In this document: piece after piece, positions 1 to 13,100 of the stretch
Position numbering within the stretch: position 1 is the first letter of the stretch
Layout of the letters: every line of letters begins with the position of its first letter
Assembly (NCBI GenBank): GCA_022457155.1
Contig: JAJGOT010000361.1
Location: forward strand, 806,001-870,000
Source: Cladopsammia gracilis
Lineage: Eukaryota > Cnidaria > Anthozoa > Scleractinia > Dendrophylliidae
Direction: 5' to 3'
Length of the DNA: 64,000 nucleotides
Program-made: the position numbers and the translations under genes
The notes under the pieces: generated by a model
Told to the model about the DNA's origin: nothing
Databases searched by the model: none
What the model saw: only the letters and a program-made list of their open reading frames with translations

Positions 1-122
1 GTTGTCGGATGAAACAGGCGAAAAGCCAAGACAGCAAGGTAGTATGGGACTTTTATGCAATGGCTGTTTACAATTACCCATACTACCTTGCGGTCTTGGC
101 TTTGAGCTTTCATCCGACAACG
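1..122. repeat. Foldback (long hairpin) element, left end at or beyond window edge
   Basis: GTTGTCGGATGAAA at 1 pairs with TTTCATCCGACAAC ending near 120. The stem continues inward through AGCCAAGAC and GCAAGGTAGTATGGG, with a loop of about 30 nt. It lies in the spartin intron before the first visible exon. A MITE-like origin is inferred. Confidence 0.75.
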
Positions 123-146
123 TAAAATAGACAATATTCGTATCCA

Positions 147-270
147 CGGTATTGAACTGGAACTAGCGTGCAGTCGAGGCTCATGCGGGGGAATCTTTTC
201 ACATGCAAATATTTTTAATGCTATTCCCCCGCAATAGCCTCGACTGTAAGCTAGTTCCAGTTCAATACCG
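147..270. repeat. Foldback element in spartin intron
   Basis: CGGTATTGAACTGGAACTAG at 147 is repeated in inverse orientation ending at 270. The stem continues through CAGTCGAGGCT and GCGGGGGAAT around a short AT-rich loop. It ends 31 nt before the spartin exon at 302. Confidence 0.75.
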
Positions 271-301
271 AAATAGCTGAATTCACATTCACTATCTTTA
301 G

Positions 302-3300
302 GCTTTGCCTGAATCTATGAAGAAGAAGGATGATGTGGATGGCTCTTCAACAATGGATGAAATAGTAAAAGTTGCGGTCAGTGGAGCAAGAGGTACAAGA
401 AAGTGCAACGGTTACCCAAATTAGACAACATGTACGAGCAGTCCCTCTTTCCCAGGTTAGTCCGTCTAGCGAGAAACAAAAACATTGGCGAGTAGAAAAT
501 GGCCGCGCGAAAACTGGGGGCGAGACGGGCGCGCGCCAGTCTCGCCCCTAGTTTTCGCGCGGCCATTTTCCGCTCGCCAATGTTTTTTTTATTTCGTTTC
601 TCGCTCGACGGACTAAGGCAAAGAGGGACTGCTTGTAGTCTAACCCAAATAGATTATTCCTTTTATCTGGTGTGACGTGAAAAAATCAGCAGCCGCGTAG
701 ACTTTCTGTTTAGACAGACATGGTTTCATATTAAACTATTTCACGGCATCGAAACTACATTGAACACGATACGATTTGGAAGTGTTTACATGAAACTGAT
801 TTAATTGTTGGTATTGACGAGAAAAGAAATTGGATATTGATAATGAAAACGAAGGGCTTGCTGTTGAATTATATATAAGCGCATGTTTTCAGCACGACGT
901 GGTTATAGCGTATAACAAGGCAGATGAAGCCTTTCTATCGTTTTCAAAGCGCGCGCCGACGTTTTCTTAAACACGAAGTTCCGGTATAAAAGGCTTAGCT
1001 CCTCCCCCATTTCACACCTTTTGGTTGTGAAATGCAAATTAAGGCGTCTTTCAGCCCGGTCTTTCAGTCACAAAACGTGGTTAACTTGCGCGTCCTTCAA
1101 AAATCTAATTAAACCAAGATTTTACCTAAGCAAAAAAAGAAATAGAAGTGATAAATCGGGCTCTGTTCTTGTTTACGTAACTAACGTATAACAATAAAAA
1201 AATACTACCCATGCAAATCTCATAAAGTGTTCAGAATGAAGAGAGGTGGAAGTGACGGTTAATGACAACACAAACATTGTCATCGATAGCTTTTATCTAT
1301 TACGTACACGATGCCTTAATGCCTTAAAATATCGGCATTCCTTCCTGAACACCCTTAGTGAGGGTGCTCGAAGTCTAACTGGTATTGGTTCCTCTCAGGG
1401 TAAAAGTCTATTTCAGCCACAGCCATTAAACAAATATCTGGTACCTACAATCTTGGTCAGAAGTTTTGGGACACGACCTTCTTCCCCACAAATTGACTTT
1501 GTCGACACCTCCCCCTCCCCACCCCCAATACAATGTTGGGTTTTATGCATATAACCAAGCCACAATGTCTCAACTTTGTATTGGGTGGGGGGCTTGACTA
1601 GGAAATGGAACGATAGTTTCTCTCTTCGAAAACAATTGTCATTGTATAGTACTTTCTTAAGTGTCCCAAGCTATTTTGTCCACGGTTGTAGCTAGCATGC
1701 TACAAATGCATGACATGTTGTTATTTTGTTCTTGTCATACAGGAGCAGCAACCGTGTACCTAGGTCTGGAAAATTCCTGGAAACTTTTGTACAAGAATCT
1801 TCAATATGCTACTGTGGAAACAGTAGATCATAAGTAAGTAACGGTTTACTCAGAGTTGGTTCAGTTTGAAGGTTTTTCACTTTTTAACGGGTTTCTTAAT
1901 AGTTTTGTATCCTGAAGAAGGCAGCACTGCCGAAACGTCGGTAGTATAATTACAGGGGGCGGATCCAGGATTTTTCTTAGGAGGGGGTGCACCTCTAAGG
2001 AATGACGTAACTGAAGGGTGACGTACACAGAATACTAGTTATATTAGAAAGATGCAGGTCATCTCGGGGGGGGGGGGGGGGAACCCCTGCACCCCTTGCA
2101 CCCCTTGCACCCCTTGCACCCCTTGCACCCCTTGCACCCCCTGCACCCCCTGCACCCCCTGCACCCCGTGCACCCCTCCCCTAGATCCGCCCCTGAATTA
2201 ACAGCGTCGAAATTCACATACAGTTTACATTCTAGTACAGTGGATCCCCGTTAATCCGGCCATCATTGGGCCACCAAAATCTGGCCGTATGAACGGAATG
2301 ACCGTATACACCTTATTGCAAAATGGTGGCCAATTTATTATTCTTTTATACGTTTGTTAATTAGCCCTTGTCGCCTCCTCAGCATGTGCAAAATACAACA
2401 GAATTTTCACGCGAAAATGAGGCAAAGAGGGCTAATTGAAATGCAATTAATTAGGTGTATTAATGGGGTTTTGATCTAGAGTAAAAAGCTTTTGTTTAGG
2501 CCAAGAAAAAGTGGCCGTAATAACAAAGTGGCTGTATTAACGGGATGGCCGTTAGGCGGGGTTCCACTGTACTCAGTTTGAAGGCTACAGATAGGATTGA
2601 AAAAAAAAAAACTGTAGATGTTGCGGGATCGAGCGAGGATGCATCATACACCAGGGTTTTTTTTTAATAGGTGGTGATGTTATGATGGCTTTGTTCAACC
2701 ACAGGTATACCATCCTCTGTTTGTGTGGTGTACTGTGCATCTGTTATGACCGTACCGCTTTAGGACTCTTAAAACTGATGAAATTGAAAGAAACACTCTC
2801 AAGATTACTGCCATGTTGTTTAACTTTGTTTTTCTATGTTTATTTTAGCAGCTTGTGGCTCGCGAAAGCGGTATTTTCATATTAACGGTTCGACTCTACT
2901 TTTAAGCGAGTCAAACCGTTAATTGAAAATACTGCTTTTGCAACCACAAATCACCAAACTAAACACAGAAAAACAAAGTTAAATAACATGGCAGTAATTT
3001 TGAGAGTGTTTACTTTCCTTTTAAGCTGTTTTAAGAGCCCTAAATTTCGCCTCACTTTAGTGAGACCTCATCTTCAATGCCTTCTCATACTTCTCATTTT
3101 GTGCGAAAAGAGAAAAGTCAACGGAGACCTGAAAATAGTACATTTCCTGAAGCTTGAAACAGATCTGTACCAAACCTAACTGTTTTGTTAAATTCAATAT
3201 GGGAAATCTATTTATGCATCCTGTTTTTCAGTTCATTCACTATTTGTCGATATATTTGAAATCGCGATGGTCGCTGTTTCGAAAAGTGACTATTGTAGCT

Positions 3301-4304
3301 ACGTTTTGGTAGAGATCTGCAACTTCCCGATGGTATGATGGTGGTTTGACCGTCGCGCAGCCCGTTATGTAACACTCGTTATTTGTTTGGTTTTCAGGTA
3401 TGGTTCACAAGTTAGTGAAGCTACAAACAATGCAATGGGGGCAGCGGGATTTGTTTTACAGGTACCAAAACTGACCACCTTTGAATGTTATTAATCTTAC
3501 TGCATGGTGTCCATGGTTATTGAAGGTGTCGTTCTTTTTTGCTTTGTTGCTATTTGTTTCAACTGTTGTCTTTTGTTCTTTACAGACGTATTGGAATGTG
3601 GACAATTTAGGAATCAAGTAAGTACTTTTCTAAACAAGAGAAAATGACATAATAAAAAGAACCGACAGTCCTCTCGGTAAAGTACGGGTGTATACCACAT
3701 ATCACTTCAAAACTGTTTGCCTACAAAATCCTTCTTGTTTCTCCTTTTGATGAGACGTTTTCTAACTTGCGGACTGCCATACAGTAACCTGGCGTTTCTG
3801 TCCTTCATCCCTCTACACGATAGAGAGAATGATCTCGATGTTCTATTGTTAGCGTAATTGCTATTTTGTGACTTTTCGAAAGTAATTCGCGATTTCTTTT
3901 GTTTTACATTGCTACGCAATGTGATTGGCTAAAAAATACACGCTCAACCAATCAGAAAAAAAAAACAAAACATTTGTAACTTACCCGCACGCGTTTTCCC
4001 GCGCTTGGTGCCGGCTACCTCTTCGAGTGCTGACTGGTTCATTGGATTGTCTGCGTCTGTTATGATTGGTCAGAGTAATTACTTTGGTTTTGGTTTGAAA
4101 TTGAAAACTGTCCCTATTTGAACAGATTGAACTGTTGGTTGGCTGCGTAAAGAGCGATATATTATTTTTGATGGCGAATTATGGTTTGGCTGATTAAAAT
4201 TATCTTCTTTCAGGGCTCTTGCCAAGAGGACCGCGAAAGACACTGGCAAAGAAGTGGTGAAAGAGGCAGACAAAAGATATCTAACTGATGGAAAACCACA
4301 GTAA
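302..4304 (+). CDS. SPART: Spartin (SPART/SPG20) orthologue, C-terminal five exons (partial gene)
   Basis: Exons 302-392, 1743-1833, 3398-3461, 3586-3617 and 4214-4304 (stop TAA 4302-4304) join in one frame. All junctions are AG/GT and phases match (1, 2, 0, 2), giving the last 122 codons. The peptide opens [10 protein letters not shown], continues through [15 protein letters not shown] and [20 protein letters not shown], and ends [10 protein letters not shown]. This is the C-terminal part of the spartin senescence domain; vertebrate spartin has the matching blocks KYG..AGEAT, YNINNIGIKA and KKTATQTG. In vertebrates spartin acts in endosomal trafficking and lipid-droplet turnover, and the senescence domain contacts lipids. 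The N-terminal MIT region and upstream exons lie left of the window, so the true start is not seen. AATAAA at 4382-4387, 78 nt after the stop, is a plausible polyadenylation signal. The first intron holds several inserted elements. Confidence 0.9.
422..642. mobile_element. hAT-like MITE (foldback) with 8-bp target duplication
   Basis: This 221-bp near-palindrome has arms TAGACAACATGTACGAGCAG and its inverse, with an inner stem rich in GCGCGCGAAAAC. ACCCAAAT occurs at 414-421 and 643-650, immediately outside the inverted repeats, and is a perfect 8-bp direct repeat as expected for hAT-type insertion. No transposase is encoded. It lies in the spartin intron just after the exon at 302-392. Confidence 0.75.
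1953..2195. mobile_element. hAT-like MITE carrying a 10-bp minisatellite and a G16 tract
   Basis: Termini CAGGGGGCGGATCCAGG and (inverse) CTAGATCCGCCCCTG are inverted repeats. AATTA flanks both sides (1948-1952 and 2196-2200). The interior has 16 consecutive G (2066-2081), then about nine copies of a CCCCTTGCAC/CCCCCTGCAC unit at 2083-2178. It is non-coding and lies in a spartin intron. Confidence 0.7.
2238..2569. mobile_element. pogo/Tigger-like MITE with TA target duplication
   Basis: Termini CAGTGGATCCCCGTTAA and (inverse) GGCGGGGTTCCACTG sit directly inside TA dinucleotides at 2236-2237 and 2570-2571. The subterminal words GGCCGTA and TGGCCGT recur. There is no transposase frame. CAGTGGAACCCCG ends with TA duplication are typical of pogo/Tigger-derived elements. 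Confidence 0.7.
2752..3050. repeat. Long foldback element in spartin intron 2
   Basis: About 130 nt upstream of a centre near 2900 is repeated inverted downstream. Examples are AAACACTCTCAAGATTACTG against CAGTAATTTTGAGAGTGTTT, and AACTTTGTTTTTCT against AGAAAAACAAAGTT. The centre carries CGGTTCGACTC/GAGTCAAACCG. The arms are diverged, so the element is old. Confidence 0.7.
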
Positions 4305-4381
4305 TAATTAAGCTGTTGTATAAATATAAATCAATACAAAAATGTGAATCATTATACACAATCATTATACACAATAATAAT

Positions 4382-4387
4382 AATAAA
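4382..4387 (+). promoter_or_regulatory. Candidate polyadenylation signal of spartin
   Basis: AATAAA lies 78 nt downstream of the spartin stop codon, in an A/T-rich stretch. Another AATAAA-like site occurs near 5090, so a longer 3'UTR is possible. The choice is by position only. Confidence 0.45.
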
Positions 4388-5783
4388 AAAGTCATAGAGA
4401 TGTTGAACACAGAAAATATATTTGTACCAGTTGAAGAACTACATAAACTACGAGGAACCCCTCTTTTCTTCCACGGATTATAAGTCATTTAAGAAGCTAA
4501 ACACGTGACGCGCGAGCGAGAATTGCCTGCCGCGTGCAAACTCAACACTCGTAGTGAGGGGGAGGTGATTTTTGCGGGCGCTTGAGTGTTTGTCTTCTAA
4601 CTTGATTATCGCGAGTTTTGTATAAAAATAATATAATAAGTAGTAGATAAAATATGAGCGGGCCGGCTCGCCATTGTAAACGCTCATACAGATCTCCGTT
4701 CATATTTTATCGTACTTATGAAATGAAACAATGAGTAGAGATCTGTATGAAAAGTTAATGAATACTAATTAGCTGAGCAGGTGTCTGTATCAAAAGTTAA
4801 TTCTACTGTTTAATGATTCATCAACTAAGTTGATTTGTATTGGGGTTTACAGAGGTGTACATGTGACTCAAATACCACCTATTGATTTGTCATAACTGTT
4901 TTGAAGTATTAATGAATTTTATAACTTGAATTAACCTACACTTAGACATTAAGACGTGAGATAAGGTTAATTTTTATTCGGATAAAATTAAGTGCTGCAT
5001 TCCGTGTATGCGTAAAGGAAAAAGCCGCTAGAATCAATGACACTCCATTGTATTAAAATTGCATAAAAGAAACATAGAAATAAACCGTTTTGTCTAATAA
5101 TAAACATGTGTTCACTCTAACTTTTCTCACGACTCTGTTTCTTAGAACTTAGAACGTAGACAAAGTTGTGCGTACCTCCAACTAGGGCGTTACACTTTTT
5201 GTCCACTCCGCGGTCATTATGGGATATTACAACTCTAAGAACAAGAATCACCAACTGATATTTTCTAGTGGCGTTCCATAACTTTATCTTTAATTAACAT
5301 AATTGCCTTTAGCAAGCTAATCCGGCAATGGGCGGTCAGAACACGGAAGCTCATGACATTGACAGCGAAAAAAAAAAATTCGTCAATACGTGAAATTGTT
5401 ACAAATACTTGATTTATCCATACATAAGTTTACATAAGTTTATACATTCAATTTTCACGAATGACGATACTCTTCGCTCACACGGACCCAACTACACAAA
5501 AGGGTCGGAATCTACTGCTTTGGAGCCACTAAGGACAGTCCCTGTTTTCTCCCAGGATCGATAGCCAAGCGAGCAAAATTAACGTGCGTTGCATGTCCTT
5601 TGAGGGGAGCGATTTTTGCCCCCATATGGAGTGTGCTTGTTTCGTTTGCTTGACTATCGCCAGTGAAACGAATAAAGAAAAGATGACCTCTCATTACATA
5701 AAGAAAAGAAATAATGATCCACTTGACTTCAGTCGGGACAGAAAATGTTAGAGAAATGAATTCTTATGAATTGCCGAATTTAC

Positions 5784-5834
5784 TAGCCTCCTACGCAGAC
5801 TTGACGAGCCCTGAGGACGTCTGCGTAGGAGGCT
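5784..5834. repeat. Short hairpin element
   Basis: TAGCCTCCTACGCAGAC and its inverse GTCTGCGTAGGAGGCTA flank an 18-nt loop. The stem is perfect. It is probably the tip of a small inverted-repeat element. Confidence 0.7.
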
Positions 5835-6460
5835 ACGAATTTACTAGCTCAGTTCGCCTTTCCGAAAATCCTAGCAAACCTTAAAGTTATTATTATTATT
5901 ATTATTATTTATCGCAGATATCGATTCTACATAAGTGAATAATTAAGTGAATAATTAAGTGGTGTAATATATTTTCATTTGAGTGTTGAGTGGTTTCTTT
6001 CTCCAATATGTTAAGGAGAAGTGTCGTCATTCCAGTATTTTTTTTTTCTCCTTGGAAATTCCACTATCGCTATTGTTTGATTAGTCACAATATTTGCTAA
6101 TAAAATGTGATTTATCTCTACCAGCATGTTTTGTTTAATAAATGAATACTGGAATGACAACAACAACATTTTTTTATTCAACTCACACGATCTTTACAGA
6201 AAAGGAAAAAAGAAAATAATTTAAAAATAAAAGTAGATTACAGATATAGAAGAGAAAAACCAAAGTGAAAAAAAAAAAAAAAAAAACAGATAGAATTCGT
6301 GAGTTTGGAGCATCCAAATAGCTAGAGCTAATCGAGTGGATGACCCAAAAGGAAAACTGAGTTTATAAAAAAAATAAGATTTACATTACATAAATTAAGA
6401 TAAAAAGTATTTCTTCATGAGCTAACAATATTAATTTAAGTATTTAGACGAGTCTATTTA

Positions 6461-6765
6461 ATGTATCAAAAAGTCATCGTAATTATTGATCATAGAGTTC
6501 TTAATAGTTTTACGAAATGAGGAGAGAAAAGGAATTTGTTTAGTATTAAGTGATTGTGAATTCCAAAGGCATGAACCAGTATAGCGAAGGGTACGAATGC
6601 CATATTGAGTAGTGTTAACAGATTTTAAAAATATATTTTCATTGACATCACATTCCTTAGCATATTGGAAGTATAAGCCTCTATAACTCATAGACGCAAC
6701 CCTCAAATCCAAGAAAATATTCGACCACTCAATTAATGCAGAATCGATATTTGGGATAAAATAAT
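6461..6765 (-). pseudogene. Non-LTR retrotransposon C-terminal remnant
   Basis: On the minus strand the frame reads ...NIFLKSVNTTQYGIRTLRYTGSCLWNSQSL..SFRKTIKNSMI and ends at a stop near 6461. The pattern (RTLRYTG..LWNS.P..I....SL..FK..LK) is the extreme C-terminus of the reverse-transcriptase polyprotein in many animal LINEs (Jockey/CR1/L2-like). Only the last 85 or so residues remain and no upstream RT motifs are found. The copy is therefore 5'-truncated, as is usual for LINEs. The exact clade is not resolved. Confidence 0.65.
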
Positions 6766-7119
6766 AAAAATAAAAATAAGGAAAACAAACGGCGTTAAAT
6801 TTCCCGACGTAACAAAAGTTTGAGGCGAATTTTATTTAAGAAATCGCTAGTTTTTAATCAAATTTATTGCGAATTTTTAAATGGCAAAGGACATTTACAT
6901 TTACAAGGAACAAGACAAGCAAAGAAGGACTTCCGAACGAATGTGGCCTGGGTCCGCGCGCGAGTGGATTAGTCCGTGATCACAGCGACCAAAGAGGTCT
7001 GGGGACCACCGGCTGAAGGAGTGTTCTGACATTTTCCATCGAAGGGTCGAAACACAGCCTCAAAATCCAAAGTAATCGGCAAAACAGTGACCAATCCTTT
7101 CTTTCATACATCGGCAAAG

Positions 7120-10100
7120 ATGTCTGCTATACCTTTGCAAGCTCGTCCGCAGGGTATTACCTTCGATGAGTACGGAAGACCTTTTATAATCCTCAAGGAA
7201 CAAGACAAGCAAAGAAGGCTGACAGGCTTGGATGCACAAAAGGTAAAACGTTTAAAATCGATTACATTCATCGAGTTTATTCAAATTTTGGCATGTTCGT
7301 GATCTTGATTTCAATTTTATTTTTTTCTTAGTCTCACATTTTAGCGGCCAAAGCCGTTGCCAATATTTTACGGACTTCTCTTGGCCCGAAAGGTGAGTTT
7401 CCACGAGTTGACAACAACTTGTCAAAATTATCGATCGATGACATTGTTTATATGCTTAGCTTCTTGTCAGTGCTTTATAAGTCTGTCAGATGTGACCAGA
7501 TGTTGTATTACGTACCTAACACTCAATGCACTTCAGTTTTAGAACGGTTACATTTGAACTGATTAGCTAGTACTGTGCCAGCTTTGCACGTGAGTCTATT
7601 AAACTGTACAGAATGTACAATGGATGTGCTAATAAAATCATTCAGTGGGAACGCAAATGCGATTATTGATGGGGCTTATAAATGCACTAGCACGGCTCAT
7701 CACATTGTATAAAGTTCCTGTTGTCAAATGCATTTATTTAGGCCCTATTTACATGGAAAGAGGATGATCCTAGTGCTAGGATGATCCTAGCACTAGGATC
7801 ATTCGAGCGCGACTTGTTTTCTGCTTTCAGTTTACATGCGAATGGTTGTACGCTAGGATGATACTCAGCGCTAGGATCATCCTATCTGAGAGGTAGGATG
7901 ATGCTAGCGCTAGGATCATCCTAGTGTCGCATCTTTGCATATAAACCAAATGAACCTTCTAGGATCATCCTAGCACTAGGATCGTCCTCTTTCCATGTAC
8001 ATGTACATGTAAATAGGGCCTTAATTAAGTGTTATTCAGCTCACTCGTTGTTGTGGTTATTTGTATGGGATATTATACCCTTCTCACTTCCAGTATCGAG
8101 GACAAGAAAAATAAACTTCAACTAATTTCATATGGTCAAAATATTGAAAAATAAGCAGAACTTGCAGTGGAATGTAATGGTAATACTTTCAAGTTTTATA
8201 TTATATTTAGAGACGGTGCTGGCCTAGTCTGCATTCTGTGTGACTCCCATGCCAAAGATAGGCATCCTGCACCAAGCAGCAAATTACTATCAAACCTAAA
8301 AAATGAACCAATCAATGAACACATACCAGAATATGTAATTTCTAGCATCTGAATGACAGAGGAACAAACTTGTCAGAAATTATTATTCTGACGTTTATCA
8401 TTCTATGTCGGTCAGTTTTCTTGAACTTTGCCTTTTTCGTCAAAGTTTTTTATTTTAAATATGTTGGGAAATGAAATATTATACTAAGTATCAAGTAATG
8501 TTATCAGTAGGCTCGACTACTAGCCACTTTTCGGGTAACGAGTCTGCGCTCCTCCCCCGAAAAGACACCTGGAGGCGTGAACTTATTGTTAATTTCCTCC
8601 AATGAGAAGCTTGCCTGCTCAAATCAAGCAGGCAAATTAATTATTTTTCTGGAGCATAATTTCAAAATGGCGGATGCAAAGGAATTGTTTGATTTGGCAT
8701 GTGATTGTGTTGTAGAGAGATTTAAACTTGAAAATCTCAAGATCGTCTTTGAATCATTTTTGTGTTTGATCGATGGAGGAAGATGTTGTTGAGTGAAGTC
8801 TATGAAGCAGGCTTTTAGCCAGAAATTGAAAAGTGGGCATCCTGAAGATGTTTCCCATCATAACTTTTTAAAGGATTAGGTGAAATTTTCACGAATTTCT
8901 TCAAAAAGTGGGTGTCCACAGGACGCCTGGACACCCTGCTGGCTAAAAGCTTGCTATGAAGAGAGATTGCCTCATTGCTATGGATGAAGCTCACTGTATT
9001 TTACACTTATATACATACAGACATATTGACAAGATCTGGCACGACATCACGTGTGTTTGACATATCCGGTGACCAGTAGAGATGCATAAATTAAATTTTG
9101 AATTTACGTCACAGACACGATCGGTGATCCACACGTCCAGCCATTGTTCTTGGGGAGGCTCAGAAACCAGACGCGAAAAAGCCGCGGAAATTGAGCCTAT
9201 GTTATCAGTTTTTGTACCCTTTCTTCAAGGTCCTGTGCCACTGCACTTATAGGGGGAATACATTTCCACATTTTTGTCTACATCTAAAGGATGGTTTTAA
9301 GTGGTTTTCGTAGCTGTAGTGGCACAATTTTCTGAACTTTTGAAATATACATGTAATTTATGTGAAATGTAATTTAAAAAGGATCACGAGAGTAGAAGAA
9401 GATGTTATAAGGATACATTCATCAGATGACTGACTGATTCATCCTAAATAAACTATTTCACATTGAATGTCTCATGTCAGTGGAATCAGAATACAGTCCA
9501 GAGACTGCAATAGTATGCCAATATGCCACAGCCTTTTGAAACCCACACCTATGATCTTTGGCACAACCAACACAGAATGCTGACTTTAATAAAGGGGTTG
9601 AACCTGTTAAGGCGCCTGAGTGTTTTTTTTTTTTTTTTTTTTGACTGGTTGAGAAGGTGCCACTAGATTTTTTAGCCAATCACAAAGGGAAGCAACGAAA
9701 AACCAAAGCAGTTGTAAAATTACAAAAAATATGTATTACTTTCGACACACAATAATATTGAAAACCACTCGTAAACGGACACCATCGGGACCAGAAAAAG
9801 TGTCCGTTTAAGAGAGGTGTCCGCTTATGGGAGGTTAAAAATGTAGTGTTTGTATGTGGCTGGGAGCACGACTACACTGTAAGTGTCTGCTTATGGGAAG
9901 TGTCCGCCTACGGGAGGTGTCCGTAAGCGGAGGTTCGACTGTTTTGAAAACCACTCTATCACGAGTTTGTTCGAAGATTTGGTTTTTCCTTTTAGGTATG
10001 GACAAAATGATGGTTAGTCCAGATGGTGATGTAACTGTCACTAATGATGGTGCAACCATATTGGATATGATGCAAGTTGAACATGAAATAGCCAAGCTGA

Positions 10101-13100
10101 TGGTAGACCTGTCAAAATCACAGGACGATGAAATTGGAGATGGAACTACTGGTGTTGTAGGTCAGAAAATAACTAGCTTTTAAACACCAGGCATTTGACC
10201 TCGGATGAATTAATTTTTCTTTGTGAAGCTGCCCTGTTGGGTCCTCCAAACAGCCCTGTTAATGTATTGACCCTTCAGGTGTGCACCTCTCAGAAGAAAA
10301 GAGTCATGCAGCCATGGTCGTAGCCAGACAAAAAGACTAAATATTGAACACATAAATCAAGACCCTTACCTAAGTCAACAGTTTAAAGTGGTCTCAAAGG
10401 CCTGTTGAGTGGCCCTTACCCTTATACCGGTAAATGCAAAATGTATTTACAGGGTTTGTACAGTCATGGAAAAACCTGGAAAGTCATGGAATTGTATCAT
10501 TGAACTTTCCAGACCTGATAAGTTATGGGATTTAAGTGTGGGTCATAGAAAGTCATGGAAAATTATGTTCATGGTACAAAATCACAAAGGCAGCATACAT
10601 TGTGATAATAATAAAGCAAGAAGCAATGATTGGTTTGACAAAATTTTGAAAAGAACTGCTTAACTCTAGTAAAAGTCACGGAAAAGGCCATGAAAAATCA
10701 TGGAATTTTAAAATCTGAAAAGCATACAAACCCTGCAGCTACATGTAATTTCGCACCCAAGCCTTGCTTTCGAGGTGTACAAATGTGACAGTGTATTACA
10801 TGTATCAGTGTATTTTTAAAAGAGCAAAGCTGAATAAGTACCCAGTTAATAACAGTGCAAAGTCATACATTGTACGTGCAAGGAATGTTATACAAAACAG
10901 ACATGGGGTGAATTTTGAGCTGCTGATGTGATGTGCATAAGGTCAAATATGACAGGTTCCAGTGTTAACATTTTGAAATAAGTTTATTTATAATATGACT
11001 GTACCGCCCCGCTGACGCAATCCTACAGAAAATAGAATTGCAAGGTGATGTGAGCGGGGCTGGACGGGTTGACGTGAGCTGGTCCGGAAAAAGCCATCCA
11101 GGCCCGCTTGAGTTCAAGTGACCTCGCACTGCACAACTATTCTTGAACTTTCTAGTGGTATTATAAAATACTTATTGACTGAGTTAGGTCGGGCCGGACG
11201 GGAGAATATTTGGCTATCGGTCATGGTGCATGGACCTTGCTGCACTCGGGCTGTATGCCATGACCTTGAGCCATATATGTTCCTGTCCGTCCCTCCCACT
11301 CAGTCAATAAGTGCATATTCTTACACCATAAAACTAATGTAACTTTTGCTCAAGTGGGGCACTATTTCCATTGAGTAATCTTACTAATTTTTGCCATTTT
11401 TCCAATTGCAGTCCTTGCTGGAGCTCTTCTTGAGCAAGCTGAACAGTTGCTGGACTGGGGAATTCATCCAATAAGAATAGCTGATGGCTATGAACTGGCA
11501 GCAAAAATAGCTAATGAACAGCTGGACAAAATATGTGATAGCTTCCCTGTTGATAGAAACAACCCAGAATCCCTGATACAGACTGCCATGACAACACTAG
11601 GTTCAAAAATGTAAGTTTAGAATGTTTGATCATTGGCCAACTTAACTCCCAAAAGTGCTTAAGAACAAAATTAAAAATAATCTTCTATTTAATTTTGTAA
11701 AATATTAAAAATCAAATGGTACCTTGCAAAAGTACTGCCAAAGAGGTTTTATTTAAATGGTCACACCATAGGATTTTGTCCACAGACTCAAAAGTAAGAA
11801 CTACACTACATACACCGAATGCATGTATGGCCGTCAGGCAGTTTTTTGTTTAGCCAAGTTCTCGGAGAAATTAATGACATCACGTAAACAATTAGTGCTG
11901 CTAAGTGTATCATCTTGCAAAGTTTGCAAAGTTATGGCCAACTGAAATTTTAAGCATTTGTATGAGAAAAGACATTCTATCCTAACTAGCCTCGCTTTCA
12001 TGTTTTTCCCAAAATTTGATTGCCTCTAATTTCTCCTAAATTAAGAATATGGCCTTGAAAATACACACAATGACTTGGTTTGACGTGATCTTTACCATAA
12101 CCAATTGCTTTTCTTTTCTTGAGAACCTGTCAAAACAAAATATTGTTGGGCAGCCATATTTGCATTCGGTGTATGTCTCCATATATAATTAACTCTGGGA
12201 GACTGTGAAAGGGTTAAGGGAAATACATTGGTACCCTACCTTAAACCACATCTTTATGCCCCAAGTTCTGTATTAGCATGGAGCTGCAGTAGTAAATACT
12301 GCACATGTTTAATATTCACACATTTGTTGACATTGACTGACGTTTTGACAACCTGAGCGGAAGTCATCGTCAGAGTCATGTGAATTGTGAATCGTCAGTT
12401 GATGGTATATACCTCAGGTTATTGCTGTCATTGGTCAGTTTAGCCATGATGTTATTGACCAACAATACAAGGACCGAAATTAAAATAACAATACACAGAA
12501 TGAAATGCGCCTATCACTGACTTGTCTCTATGGCCAATAACATCATGGCTAAACTGACCAGTGACAGCAATGACCAGATGTACATACCATCAACTGACTA
12601 TTCACAATTCACATGACTCTGAAAATGACTTCCGCTCAGATTGTCGAAACGTCAGTCAATGTCAACAACAACAGTTCTTTTTAGAACTACACTAACCTGG
12701 ATGATCAAAGTCGACAGACTATTAATTGTGTTATAATAAAAATATCTCTTGAAAATTTGCCTTACCATTTAAGCTGCGTTATTTTGTACCAGCTGTGAAT
12801 TTTATTGCAAATTGTAGGATTTTTTCTGAATTTCTCTCTATTCACCAATGTCAGTGTCAGCCGATGCCACAGAAAGTTGGCGGAGATTGCTGTGGAAGCT
12901 GTACTGTCCGTAGCAGACTTGGATAGAAAAGATGTTGACTTTGAACTTATCAAGATGGAAGGCAAGGAAGGTGGCATGCTGGATGACACTATGCTGGTCA
13001 AAGGAGTAGTTGTTGACAAAGACATGAGCCACCCTCAAATGCCAAAGGTACAAAAACTGTCTGTAGTTTATGCTATGATTTTCATACAGTATGTGTCATA

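Larger units (their letters stand above)
4305..7119. other. Spartin-CCT5 intergenic spacer
   Basis: It holds the spartin 3'UTR, a short GATCT hairpin (4686-4750), an ATT microsatellite (5887-5909), a hairpin at 5784-5834 and a LINE tail on the minus strand (6180-6760). The CCT5 promoter should lie just upstream of 7120; I see no TATA box there. A 25-nt copy of CCT5 exon 1 lies at 6904-6928. Confidence 0.6.
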
